Origin: Thunnus maccoyii
Lineage: Eukaryota > Chordata > Actinopteri > Scombriformes > Scombridae
NCBI RefSeq assembly: GCF_910596095.1
Contig: NC_056550.1
Coordinates: 7,464,501 to 7,528,500, forward strand
Direction: 5' to 3'
DNA length: 64,000 nt
The notes below the pieces were generated by a model, which was not told the DNA's origin, ran no database searches, and saw nothing but the letters and a program-made list of their open reading frames with translations. Positions within the stretch are counted from its first letter, which is position 1, and each line of letters opens with the position of its first letter. The translations under genes and the position numbers were made by a program. Shown one piece after another: positions 25,892 to 38,526 of this stretch.

Positions 25892-27534
25892 AGCTGCAAA
25901 AAACATGTCAGGCTTTGTATAAATCTCAAGTAAAAACACATCTTGATAACACTAATTACAACTTCAGATGAGACATGAACATTTTTAGACAATAATGTTT
26001 TCCATCTACATCATCCAGCAGTCTGAACCTTTCCTCTAACCTCTAACTCTCTTAATGTTTTCTGAGTGCAAATAATAATAATTACAGCTAATTTTAAGGC
26101 TTCCTGAAATCATCACACTCCCACACGGCTCTTTGTTGGAAAAAGCAAAACAAATCAGGGTAATTGCTGATGCAAATGTCATCTAACAAGAAACTTTGTT
26201 CTTTTTCATCACACAAGAAATGATCTTTTAAGTTTTATAGATACTGTATAATATAATCCCTTGCAAAAAATGAATATATCCTATATATTATATTTCAAGG
26301 TTGAGGTGGTTTCTTCAGCACATCACTCAGTGGGAAAGATGCCTAATCATTTTCATTGAATGCAAAGGTGTTGACAGCTACCTTGAAGGCTGTAGCTCTT
26401 TCCAAAGATGTTGTTTCAGGCATACAGCAGGAGAAACGGTGATGCGCCATTAAATTATTGAACCAATCTTGACCTAAAAAAGTAGGCTATAATTCATTCT
26501 ATCAAGGTGCTGTCCTAAACTAGACACCTTAGAGATAAGTTAGCCTTTGCTGATTTACTGATTCATGTAATTTCCTGCGAACCCTACCTGCTAAACCCTT
26601 CTCGTTTCAATTGTTGGGGACAGGAGTGTTGTTTCTTTCTGCCAATTCCAAGTAAGGCCATGAACTGGTCAGCCAGCTTCTTGACATGGTCTGCAAGCTC
26701 CTTCTCCACCTCCTCTGTGAAGACCATCTTTGTTTCTGTTGCTCCACTGCCTGTTCGAATTGGTCAAATGAAGTCAATATCTTTCAATGTTACAGTCTTT
26801 TTAGTGCCAAAGTCCCTCATTTTGTTACTATACTTCCACCACAGCTCAACAGGGAAACACTATGAAGAAACACAAAGAGGGAATTTGATGCTAAAAAGAA
26901 TGTAAATGTGGCAGATATCCACTTGATATGACTAACTCAGACTGCTGGAGCCTCAGATAAGCTTCGGATAAACTTTTAAATGCATTTTTGCACAAAATAA
27001 CTGTGTGGACACACTGTGGATTTTGGTCCCCATCACTTACATTGAAAGCACATTTGAAGGGGATCTTTTAACAGCAAGTATGAACAGGACGAATGATTAC
27101 AGCGAGGAAAACCTCTTTCACTGTTCATACAGGCACTGTTTTAAGACAGACTTGAAAAATTGCGAACCTATCTTTTAAGTTGAACCACTGGCTCAGTGTA
27201 AAGTGAAGTAAAGTGTAAAGTGTAAGTTGTATTATACATGTTTTTAGACCTGGATAAATTTGTACTGACATTACAGTCATTGTACCTGACATGCAGAAAA
27301 TTTGGCACAAGCAAAAAACAGGTTTTGATGTAAAAACAACACAACTTATCATTTCTCTAATGTGCTTCTCTCCATCACGGCCAGATAGACATGATGGTTG
27401 CTTCCTGAATTTATGGTCACATGACAAAACATATGCACGGTTGCCTAGATGCAGGGGGTGGGTCAACATATCCACTGGCTCATCTTACCCCACTCTCCCT
27501 ACATTTTGATCTGATGCTGTCATTAGATGAAACA
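25892..27534. other. intergenic stretch
   Basis: No supported exon. The frames at 26660-26905 and 27125-27475 have no splice context or recognised domain. Lies between the PDE6 gamma polyadenylation site and a dispersed repeat. Confidence 0.4.
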
Positions 27535-27700
27535 TGAAGGGATCATCAAAGTTATAGTGTTGTAATTCACCCTGAGGGGGACATGAATGTCTCTACCAAA
27601 TATCATTACAACTCGTGAGAAATTTCACTCAAAATCACAAATGTCAGCCTCAGGGTGGTGCTACAGGAAAAGTCAGGAGATAACCAAAGTCAGTATGATT
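27535..27700 (-). repeat. dispersed repeat, opposite orientation to the copy at 12335
   Basis: The motifs CACCCTGAGGGGGACATGAA, GTCTCTACCAAATATCATTA, TTTCACTCAAAATCACAAAT, GTCAGCCTCAGGGTGGTGCT and GAGATAACCAAAGTCAGTAT match the reverse complement of the unit seen at 12335-12975 (GGTGATC, ACCATGAAGTTGAGATTTTT, ATTGCCATGAAATT). Only one to two units are present. Confidence 0.55.
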
Positions 27701-28652
27701 CATACGGTGGGAAACATGGCTTACAGTGGAAAATTTTGGAAACTTGTTTGATATATCACTGGATAAATGAAAACTTTGCTAGCTTGGCTAAAAGGGACCA
27801 AAAAAAGGAAATAGGTTGTAAAAATTAAGATCTTAAACCGCAACATTCACCAGAGAACCACTGCCACATAGCTTCTGTCAACATCCTTCAACACCTTTGT
27901 CCATCAACAACTTTTCCCACACACATGGGTTGCTATGGTTTCTCTTTCAAAATAAAGACTCGCTATCAGCACCTAGTGACTGAAAAATGTTTCCATGTTT
28001 TCCATTTCAGCCTAACCAAATGACGGTGACGGGAAAACAACACGGGATTGCTTTGAGACACTTAAAATAAATGATGACATGTTTGAATTCCTCTGGTATT
28101 AAGTAACACAACAGGGAGGCTTTAGTACTTTTGTACGTTGCCACATACTGTACAATACACCCACATCTGCACACATTATGCTCCTGCAACAAACAGGCTT
28201 GATAGTTGAAAAGATTAAGCTCCCTCCCTGTGAGTTTTACACTATAAGAGTGTATTTAGAGTTGAAGAGTGAGATTCAACCGAACACACCCTATAAGCTC
28301 TACCTGCACAGGCATGAGTTGAGGTATTACATATGGGCTTGCACAACAGTTGAAAGCACTCTGTATTCTTGACGAAACTCTCCCTGCAGCTAACTCCATC
28401 ACTTTAAAATGTTGTTGCTGTGATTTCCAGTAACTAAGGTGACGGCTGGTCCTTGTTCTGTATCCTGGTGAGACTGGGATGAGTCAGTTGGACTCACCTT
28501 AATTAACTCCCTCACAAAACTGTCAGCCTCTCAAACTTGATACAGACACTCCGGTTACTCCAGGTAGCGTGAGCATGTTATCTTTACATGGGATTCAAAT
28601 TCTGATGGGAATTAGATTCAAAACTAGGGAGGAGTGAACTCTCTCTCCCTGG

Positions 28653-28655
<3 letters not shown>
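27701..28655. other. intergenic stretch upstream of the GPRC5 gene
   Basis: No exon recognised. It ends at a long (TG)n tract close to the likely GPRC5 promoter region. Confidence 0.4.

Positions 28656-28717
<62 letters not shown>
28656..28717 (+). repeat. (TG)n microsatellite
   Basis: About 30 uninterrupted TG units, read directly. It lies about 300 bp upstream of the probable non-coding exon 1 of the GPRC5 gene, so it may be in its promoter region. Long TG/CA tracts can adopt Z-DNA. Confidence 0.95.
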
Positions 28718-28719
<2 letters not shown>

Positions 28720-28979
28720 AATGTGTATCATCACCTCCAGGTGTGTGAGCCCCACCTGTAGTCAGAGGGAGGGACACAGGGAGAGAGAGGGAGAGAGACA
28801 GGAGGGGGCCGGGAGGAAAGTATGAGTAGGGGAGCAGGTTTCTGTGCTGTTGCCCAACCTGTTGATGCCAGTGGCTTCAGACTCCCAGTGGCTTCAGACC
28901 TCACAGGCTCCACCACTTCCCTCTTTTCCTCATCTTGCACTCTTCCTGTTACCTTGGGCCGGCAGAGATATGAGCACAT

Positions 28980-29108
28980 CCTCTAGATAGGAGGTACATG
29001 GCTAAACACTAACCTAGCACCAACAGAGAGTTTGTTGCCACATTTTCAACCAAACTTCAAATCAAGACTTTTGGAGAATCTGAATTGGGACATCCCAAAG
29101 GATAAAAG
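28980..29108 (+). other. probable GPRC5 non-coding exon 1 (start approximate)
   Basis: A strong donor (GATAAAAG then GTAAGTGTG, GT at 29109-29110) lies 919 nt before the acceptor at 30026-30027 that opens the first coding exon. No TATA box was identified, so the left boundary is arbitrary. Confidence 0.4.
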
Positions 29109-30099
29109 GTAAGTGTGTTTTTATTAAGGTTTGGTCAGGCTGGGGACACTTTAATAGTTGAACTCATAGATAAAGACATCACCAAATATGTAAAGCTGTT
29201 TTCTTTATAATACTGAATAAGATCTATGGAATTTATAGTGTCTGCATTTTGTGTAATCAGTTGTCTAATAACTGCTATTATAATTGGCTAATAGCGCTTC
29301 TACTTTTAAACAAGTAAGGTCATAATCATTTTCAGTGCCTTATATTCAAACTAGCTGATCAAATCTTTCTGGCCATTGTTTTCCAAATCTTTTTCCCACT
29401 GTATGATTTTCTGACCAACTATAGCCCGCAAATAAAGGCCAATGTCAGGGAAAAGTTGAGTCCCTGGGTCATATTTATCCAGCGATAAACCCAGTAAAAG
29501 GTCAGCTTTGAATCTCTGACACTCAAACAAAGGCTTTGTTATGGGCTTGGAGGAAGTGACAGTCAGCTATCAGGAGTGAATATCTGTCACGGCGTGTCTC
29601 CTGCACTGTACAGTATAATAACCCCCCCATGTGTCTGTGTCTCTGTCTGTCTCCATGTTTCACCGCAGCTTTACGAGCTGATGCAGCGGAGTAGTTACCT
29701 TTCATGTCTGCAGCTCTCTGCCTCTGTCCCAACTTCACCTTCATGTTGCAGTTTTTTTTTTTCCTCCAGTTGTAGCCCTTGCTCACACACACACACACAC
29801 ACACCTCTTTGCCTTGTTCTGGCATGTTTATGCGCTTCCTCCACTCTCCTCTGTTCATTCTCGCTGTCAAACCTCTCTCCCCTTTTTCTTCTCCACGCCG
29901 TGACCTTCATGTTGTTTTGTCTTCCATTTCATCTTACTTATTTTGCACCGTCAGTCCATACGATGTGTTTAGGAAAACTTGTGCTCGGCTAACATACATG
30001 TGAAATGTTTTGTGCTGTTTGTTTCAGGAGAGAAAAATCCGCCATATCAAAGGACAGTTTGATAAAAGGAAAGACTGAATCCTCTTGTGGATTACTAAA

Positions 30100-32531
30100 A
30101 TGAATTTGGCCTTTTCATCCGAGAGGCACAAATCCCTTTTCCCCCTCCTCCTCCTCTTCTACGTCCCTCTCACCTGTCTATGCCAGTCCAGCAACAGCAG
30201 CACAGTCAGTCCCGCAACCACTTCCTCTACTTTTTCAAATGTTATGCCCCGGATGGCTGTGCCAGGCTGCGGGGCAGGACTAGACCCCGTCTATACGTAC
30301 CTGTGTGACCGCCAAGCAGCATGGGGCATTGTCCTGGAGACCCTGGCCTCCTCAGGCTTCCTGTTCAGCATGATTCTCCTGGTGGGCCTGCTGCTCTGGT
30401 CCCTGTGGATCTCTATCTCGTCAAGGCACCAGCGCAGCAGCATCGGAGGCACGGTGGCCTGCATGTCCATGTTCTTGTTGGCCACAGGTGGGATCTTTGC
30501 CATCACCTTCTCCTTCATCATCCGTCTCACCCCTCAGACCTGCCCTACCAGGATCTTCCTCTTCGGCGTGCTCTTCTCCCTGGCCTTCTCCTGCCTGCTG
30601 GCTCGCTGTCTCGCTCTGCTGGGCTTCGCAGCTGCCCGGGGCTGGGGGGAGCCTGCCGTGGCCCTGGGGCTCTTCACCGTGCAGGTGATCATCTCTACAG
30701 AGTGGCTGATCCTCATACTTGTCAGGGATAAGAAACCTTGTGAGTACAGCCAGGAGGAGTTTGTCATGCTGCAGATCTATGTGATGTGCCTCTTGGCTAT
30801 CAGCTTGATCCTCTCCCTGCACTTCCTGTGTCGCTCCTGCTTCACATACAGCTACAACTACACAGGGCGAGCCCGGCAGCATGGCCGCACTCAGGCCACG
30901 CTGCTCTGCCTCACACTGCTGTTCTCCGCCTGCATCTGGGTGGTGTGGATCACAATGCTCATCAAAGGAAACGCTGAATTGGGCCATCGGCCACAATGGG
31001 ACGACCCGGTGATCAGCATCGCCTTGGTAATCAATGGCTGGGTGTTGCTGATGGGGCACGGGTTGTGTCAGGTGGCCTTCCTCTGCAGGGGGGAGGCTAG
31101 GTCCAAAGATATCCCCCTGAGCTTCGCCGGCTGGACCAGCCCCAGTGCTGATATCCCAGGACTGGGCAGCCAGAAGGAGGGAAAAGAAAATGGAAGCTTT
31201 GAGAATGATGGCGAGAACAGGAGAGGTGAGAAGCTGTCCTCATTAACCAAAAACTGAGTGGGGCCTCATTGAAAGGGAGTGAATTATGTTTAGGGGTGAA
31301 GCTAAATGTGGGTGGACAGAGAATATTTAAATTATCAATTAATCTGCTGATTATTGCCTCAATTATCATTTTGGTCTATAAAATGTCATAACATAGGGAA
31401 AAAATCACAATTTCCCAGAAGGCAAGGTGACATTTTATTCCGACCAATAGTTCAAAGATATTCAGTTTACTATCATAGAGGACAAACCAGGCTGAACCAT
31501 TGAATTTTTTTTTGGCACTTTTTCTTAAAAAATGACTTCATTCTTAAAATAGTTGCAGATTGATTTTCTGTTGATCAACTAATTGTTGCTGCTCTAAAAA
31601 TAATAATAATACCTCATGGGAGAAATTCTTAAAGTCATTTAATTAATGATATCATATGTAAATACCACTACAGTGATGGCTCTCAGGTTGATGTCAACTG
31701 GTTGCATTGGTCAGGTCTGAGAATTAACACTTTGAAATATGTGCTTAAACAACATGAGTGAACTAACACATTATCAAATCATCTCTACACAAACTATAAG
31801 TCTGGAAATTATGACAACATATACTAAACAAGACAAACTGTACCGACAAACAGGGAACAGGGGGTCTCGGGTTAAGAGTAATCAGCAGGGATATATGATG
31901 GACATGTAACCTAATAGGAGTAGAGCAGTTTTTTACAGCTCCTGTACAAATAGTAATACAGCTAAAATCTATCAATCCTGGTAATTATGGTTGAGTCTGG
32001 CCAGCAATCCCAGATTCACAGAATGACATTCTTTATGTTGAAATATAACTGCCAGTCAAAATGAATATGGAGCGTGTGTCCAACGATACAAAATGAATTC
32101 CGCTATCAGTCGGCTCGGCTCTCACTGTGGGCTTTTATGATGAACAGTATATAATGAGCTGATAATTAGCTAATTGTATCATGTGTCTCCCTCCAGGCAG
32201 GAGGACTGAGACAGCCCTGCGATCACCCTACGAGTCTGGATTCTCCATGACAGTGAGTAATAAAGCATTAGGATTAACAATCTGACTTCACATAGTCTGT
32301 AATTAAACGCTGTGACCTTTTGCTAGTGGAGGCAATTATGGCTAAGTCATATTGTAAGGTTAATGAAAGCATGGTTTATCATAGGCTTTAATCGCACTGA
32401 CATGATGAATGTGTGATTCTATGTATCTATGTGTGTTTCAGGAAATTGACCCTGACAAAGATTACACCATTCCTCGTCCTCAGACCACCAACTACAGGGA
32501 GCCTTACGATGAATATTATGGACACGATTAA
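30100..32531 (+). CDS. GPRC5-family (RAIG) orphan seven-transmembrane receptor
   Basis: Three coding exons, 30100-31225, 32197-32252 and 32442-32531, with consensus splice sites and matching phases, encode 423 residues. A signal peptide (1 to about 28, LLLLF...TCLC) precedes a Ser/Thr-rich linker with an NSS glycosylation site. Seven hydrophobic segments lie near 76-103, 118-142, 151-177, 184-208, 222-246, 265-288 and 303-328. Family landmarks are LCD..AWGIVLE (68-80), FLFGVLFS..FSCLLA (153-168), STEWLIL (199-205), IWVVWITML (279-287) and PQWDDPV (298-304). The receptor lacks the big class C ligand domain, as usual for GPRC5. The tail ends in Tyr-rich EPYDEYYGHD. The QWDDPV block and the IP-R tail resemble GPRC5D/GPRC5A more than B or C. 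Reading through the first donor would end after about ten extra residues at 31257. Subtype is unsettled. Confidence 0.88.
31325..31605 (+). repeat. dispersed teleost repeat in GPRC5 intron
   Basis: The motifs ATCAATTAATCTGCTGATTA, TTTGGTCTATAAAATGTC, CAAAGATATTCAGTTTACT and TTGATCAACTAATTGTTGCT, ending in GCTCTAAAAATAAT, are those of a common fish repeat. It sits in the intron between the first two coding exons. A second copy in the same orientation lies at about 58340-58600. Confidence 0.65.
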
Positions 32532-32564
32532 ATATCACACTGATTTTACTGTCTGGTGTTTTAC

Positions 32565-32627
32565 TCACACACTCACACACACACACACACACACACGCAC
32601 ACACACATATACACATACACACACACT
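32565..32627 (+). repeat. (CA)n microsatellite in the GPRC5 3' UTR
   Basis: Interrupted CA repeat starting about 34 nt after the GPRC5 stop codon, so it is probably transcribed in the 3' UTR. Confidence 0.9.
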
Positions 32628-32659
32628 GAATATACCAAAGCCAAAGCTGAGGGTGACCC

Positions 32660-35600
32660 AACTCATGCACTAATCTGTACTTAAAGTACTTGGCACAAAA
32701 ATGTTTTTTTATGTTTCATTTTCTTGTGCAAATGTAAATATGTTTTGTTTAGTTTTATAAGACATTTTAAATCTGCCAGTAGGATGTGAAATGCTCTTAA
32801 AAAGAAGAAAGAAATTTTAAAAAAAGACTCAGCAGTATGATTCATCTGCTTGAGTTTCATCATCGAGGCTGGATGGGTTCAGATAGTCCGGCTTTCTTCT
32901 AGTGGGAAATACACATCATAAATGCTTAGTGGAAGTGTGTCTGTAAGATGGTGTGTGGTGTGCACATTGTGTGTTGCTCTGAGATGGTATGTAATAGCCC
33001 TGAGGTGATGGAGGAGGCGTGAAACTGTCACTCTGAAGGTGCCAAACAACTGAGCAGAGCAGAGCAGAGGCATCTGTGAACAGTAGAGAGGAGGGATGAA
33101 AGGAGAGCAGAGGAGAGGAAGAGGAGATGAGATGAGACAAGACGGGAGGAGGATACGACAGGAGACCTGTCAGCACTGTGGGAGGCTTGTGCCATCGCTG
33201 ATTAACATCTTCATATTCAAAGTGACATTACAGTCGCTGGGCTCTGCTGTGGCGCAAACAGGGGATGTGTTCTTTGTGCAGAGAAAGATACGAGGTCTTC
33301 AAACAAAGTATGCCTCTTTTCAATAACACGTATCCTAATGATTTTTTTTTTTATTACACATGCTGTAAAGTGTTATCAATTAAAGGTTTATCTGTATATA
33401 AAAGCTTGGATTTGTTTGTCTCTTTAAGCTCAACCTCTTCTTCTCACTCTCATAATCTGCGCAGATGGCACACCAAAGGCCAATTACTCTCTCAACCGGA
33501 ATCAGTGCCATAGCTGCAGGCACCCATTGCATACTGGAGGATTAACCCCACACAGATCAGACTGGTAGTACCATATATACACCACCAGGGGGCAATGTCT
33601 AGGCATACCAGGTAGACCGACCTGCTCTGGGTGGAGGAGGAAAAACTCATTGGAAGTGAAAGTTTTTCAAGAAATCCAGTGCCTGACTAAAGAAATGAGT
33701 GTTTTAGCAGTAGTAGCAGCAGTACCTTACATATAACATTCATTGACCGTTGTATTATAGTCTAAAATAAGTAACATTAACTGAATTTTATAAACTTCAG
33801 TCATTTATAGTCTGATGATTCAGTTTGTGATGGCCTGTTGTGAACTTATTGTTCTCCCACAGAGAACTGTAGTGACTCTGCCATCCACAAAGGTCAATTC
33901 CTCACTTCAACGGACGCAATCTTCACACATTCCCTCTTATCAGACGGCCCTCAATCTATTCTTCCAATTAGCCCAACTTCAATTACTCAGAGAGAGCATC
34001 CCATTAAATTGGCAATTGGCCTCTTGTGCATTAGTGCAATTAGCAGGGATATGAGGTTTCCCGCCACATCCAACCCATTTACGGCCATTAACTCCTGATG
34101 CAATTAAAGATTGTTCCAGATTGTTCCCCCTTGGCAGCAATAAAAAAGAAAGTTGGGAGATGGCAGCAGCAAATGTAGGAAGGGTTTATCGCGAGCTATC
34201 TGGAGGAACAAAAGTCAAGAGTTGACGCCAGCGCAACCCAGCCGAGCAGTATTAATGTTGCCTCTATCCATCGTCTGACTCACACAAGCTAATGCACCAT
34301 TGAGAGGGAAAAATTGCAACATGCCTCTTAGCTCTCATACCACCTTTAATCAAAAACAGTTCCTCCTTCTTTTGGTGTAGGGTTTTGTACTATTTAAAGC
34401 AATCTCTCTCCTGATTGCATAAGCCAAACACTGCAAAGAAAACGATAAGAATGAGACAATCATGGAAAGGAAATAACATAATGGCTACCAGCTACAAAAT
34501 CAAGAAACATATCAGGGCATGTGCTCTATCACCTCTTGATCACCATTACGTATGAGAGCTTGGGCCCTCATACAATGTGAAACCTCACTCAGGTAATAAG
34601 TATTCAAAGACCAGTGTAAAAACCAAACAGTTTATTTATTATATACATTCAATAATAATGAATGAATAATGAATAAACAAGGCAGACACAAGGATGGCAA
34701 AATAAAACATTGTGAGAAAAATCAACGTCACTTATTGAAAAAAAAAATCACTTGGATAAAATGAGCTTTTAAGAGCATGTGACATTAAAAAAAAAAAAAA
34801 TCCACATGCAATTCAAACCCATTTATTCAATCCCTGTACAAAAACTCCCACTGGGTTGACTTGAGCACAGTGCAGGGAGTCGGAGTCAGAGTTCAGACAG
34901 GCCAACAGCTGAGGATAAAACTTTGGCTTCTGTGTTATTCCAGCACACCTCTGTGGTTTTAGTTTTAGTTTTTTGCAGCTTTCAAAATACTCCAATTAGA
35001 GACAAAACAAGCCAAAGCAGCCCGCAGCATTCGCTGCAGCTGCACCACAGTCGCTGCTCGGTAACGATTACGCCGTCTCCACGCAAGCTTTTGCCAACTG
35101 GATGAGTGAGGTGGAGATGTTGCTGAAGGAGCATCTCTGTGGGCAGGTTCATTATACTCTGTACCAGGCGACCGCTGCCAGGTTGATGATGTTTTTTGTG
35201 CCTAAACAGCAGCTTCATCTCTGTGGAGAAACTTCTTTTTTTTCCCCCACAGAACAGCTTAAGGCCAAATTGTCATTGGATTGGTCGTCAATGCTATCAC
35301 TTTATGAGTTTTACTTTCATTATCAAAGAAAACCACAGGGGGTCAGACATACCAAATTAAACTTAACACATCTGATATGACTGGTGATTACCACGACGAC
35401 CACAGAGGCACAGAGCAGAGATAACCCAGATTATTGAAGCGGACCGAAATCGGCTGCGTCCGCTTGCTTCTCCCCTCCCCACCCAGACACTTTCTCCTGG
35501 ACCTTTACTGAGATTCCTCGCCACTCGTGTCACTTCGCATCACATAACCCTCTCCGCCAAAGTTCTCTCTACCTCCTCCTGCTACATAAACACTCTCCCA

Positions 35601-36200
35601 TCCTCCACCCAATCTTCCCTCTCCAGCACTATGATTTGAATTCATGCACAAATGAAAAGATTCTCTGACACCCTTCCTCTCTCTTTCTCTCTCTCTCTCT
35701 CTCTCACATAAGCATGCATAGCAACACTTCTGATAATACTTGTAAGGAATTAATAAGACAAAAAAAAGAGGTAATGCTCGTCAAAAATACTCATTGGACC
35801 TACTGCACACACTTTTCACAATCATACAAAACATTATTACCCCTCCTCACACTGTCCGCTCCGCCCTGAGCGCACTGTACCCCCTGAAAATAAACAAGAC
35901 AGCGGGGGACGTTGTTATCCTGTCAGCTAATGATTAATGGCTCAGCTTCTCACCTTCACCGTCACCACCACAATGTCCCTCGACTAACCACCCACACACA
36001 CACACACAGTTTAATTGTTCAAAAGGTGGCCACTGCTGGGCCACAGGGCCCTTTCAACATTGTGTGGACGTTAACTTTGCCTGTAATTTGGCCTTACTGG
36101 CAATTCAAAACATCCTCTCCTGTCCACCTCTGTCTTTCTGCATATCCCTCATGACTCCATCTGCTCTGATTTCCCTTGTCTGCAGCAAACACCACTGCAT
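32660..36200. other. GPRC5 3' UTR remainder and intergenic region
   Basis: No further exon. No clear AATAAA was found for GPRC5 close to its stop. Contains a (CT)n tract at about 35681-35704, a (CA)n near 35992 and a possible conserved non-coding block near 33880-34180. Confidence 0.4.
33880..34180. promoter_or_regulatory. candidate non-coding regulatory block
   Basis: Unlike its surroundings this block is low in simple repeats and dense in homeodomain cores: CCAATTAGCC, TCAATTACTC, CATTAAATTGGCAATTGGCC, GCATTAGTGCAATTAGCAGG, GGCCATTAACTCC and GCAATTAAAG. It has no long reading frame with coding character. The enhancer role is inference from motif content only. Confidence 0.25.
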
Positions 36201-38242
36201 CTACTACAGCGTGTTCATGTGTTAACCAAAAAAAAAGAAAAAAAAAAAGAACAATAAATTAGTGTGTTGACCGAATTCAATTTAACAGGGTCGTCTTGTT
36301 TGTAGGTCGCAATTCCCAAATTGTTGCAACCTTTAAAAAACGTCTATCTTTTTGTAGACACTGTGGCAATGACATTTCCCAGGATGCTGTTGCAACACTG
36401 TACTGTTTCAAACAAGAGAAACAAAACAGCTTTAACCCACAAATAAAGAAATATAACATTAAGTAAAGGCAAAAAAAAAAAAAAAAATCAACCACAAAAA
36501 TAAGAAATACATCAGGACCAAAAATGTGCTTTCTTCAGAAAAATCTTTGGAACCAAAAAGGCAAATAATAGCAATAAAAACATAGTGAGAGTATATGGAG
36601 ATGTAATACATAGGACAGAGATTTAAATTGCTTGCTAGTCTTTGTACGACGCCTTCAAACACACCGGTAAGGAGAACTTTAAAAAGTATTCAGACCGAAC
36701 AATCCCAGAGAGCATGATGGACTTAAAATTACAAAAATGACGTGGACAGCAGAGTTCCCAACTAGTAACAGTGTATGTGCTGTCCTGTCACGCTGAAAAT
36801 AACGAACATAATAGAAAACTGTCAGCTGCTTTGCCCACTAGAATGAATCTTAGGATACTTCAAGACACCGTTACATGACTGCGATCTCTTTGTTTTAATG
36901 TATTCTAATCTGGGCTGTTCTGCTGGGATCTACTGTTCTGCTGAGTTGAGATCAGACACCGTTTCCATGCACGGAGCAGCTCTGCCTAGAAGCCTGTAGG
37001 CATAAATATCTCAATTGGCCAGGAGGGATTCCCATTCGGCTTGACTGGCAGATGATTGGTTTCCCATGTGGGCGTTTCCGAGTTCAAATCCGCTTTTCTA
37101 AATCTAGTTCATCTGTGTTTTATGGTTCTTTGTCCATTTGACCCGTTCATTCACTGCAGCTGGAATGTCTGACTGTCGAGGAGATAAAAAGAAGTGAGTC
37201 CTTCTTAGGAAGAAGCACTATGAGCAGATAAGGAACTAACATCAAGGATGAGCTTTAGGGGGGGGAGGCGCACTGAATTCTCAAAATGGACATACAGGGA
37301 CAGTTCAAGGATGAAATGAGTAAACTGATTCATCTTAGTGTTGCAATTAGAGTAAGAAATGGAATATATGTGGACCAGCAATAAGGACAGTGTGAAATTA
37401 ACGGACAGTTTCAACACGTCCACGTTATATATATTTCTATGCAGCTTCTTATCAATGGCAGCAAAACAGAATAAGATTAAACAAAAACTGAGGTAATGCA
37501 GAAAAAAACAAGTTGCTTGTTTCCTTTTCTTTGTCATTTTCACACTTTTTTTGAATGATCTTTTAAAAACATTTGTGTTTTTCTTGTGTTTCCTCTTACA
37601 CTTGGGAGAAGATGTGAAATGGAAAATGACCAAAAAAAACAAAACAGGAAAAAAAAACAAAACAAAAAAAAAAAAACAGAGGCTTTTCCCATGCCGTGTT
37701 GTTCATAGTCTGTTATTACCGAGACAACAGTGGTTTCTGTCAGTCAGACGCTCCCAAGTTCCCTCCTCCGGCTGAATGTTCAGTATGCCATCTTTACAAA
37801 AGAACAACAATAATTCCTACATCTTGTATATTGAGCAGTCCGAGTTTGATTCGTTTTTTTCGTTATTACAGCACAATGCTAAACCATAGGGACGTCTCTG
37901 CTGTGGAGGGCTTTACGTCAATGTAGTGTTTAAAAACATAAGTACCTTTTTTTTTTTTTTTTTTTACTAGTAACGCTGTGCTGTGGCAGTTCTATCATCG
38001 TGTGCAGGCCAACACTAAAGGAAAATGGAGAGGAAACTGTATACTGAGTGCTCAATGTAAGTGTGTGTATATAGGTCTGATTAGGTCTTACAGGGCAGTG
38101 GATATACTGTAAGTTCAAAAAAGGTTTGTAGTGTGCAGGATCACACAGGAACAGCAGTCTCTCTCCTCCCGGGTCCCATAGTGTTTCTAAAAAGGTAACC
38201 GTCCTGAAATTGTGCCCCGTAGTTCAAAACAGCAGGCTCCGG

Positions 38243-38276
<34 letters not shown>

Positions 38277-38526
38277 ATGTGGGAGACACTCCTGGCAGTT
38301 TTTTCATTGTATCCACGTCAGTGACAGACAGACGAGTACAGAAACAGAGTTTTGAGTTGATGATGTGGCAATGACCTCTCTCGCCACCAAAAAAAGAAAC
38401 AACAAAACACATGAGTTGTCACTATAGTTCGCCTGCAGAAAAAATGGAGGGGAGCTCCCGTCAAACAAAGAGCTTGAAAAAGGGGTTTTGGAGCGATGTG
38501 AAATTCCTTGGATGTGATTTGCAGCT
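36200..38526 (-). other. RBFOX 3' untranslated region (left limit uncertain)
   Basis: This lies downstream of the RBFOX stop codon on the minus strand. It carries long A runs on the transcript strand (T runs at 37947-37965 and 38244-38275). No minus-strand AATAAA was found near 36200; a possible ATTAAA (TTTAAT on +) is at 36894-36899. RBFOX genes usually have long 3' UTRs, so extension further left is possible. Confidence 0.35.

Noticed and set aside
30421-31059. 212-codon antisense frame over the GPRC5 exon
   Set aside because: It is the shadow of the GC-rich coding exon; hydrophilic His/Gln-rich composition is what antisense of a membrane protein gives.
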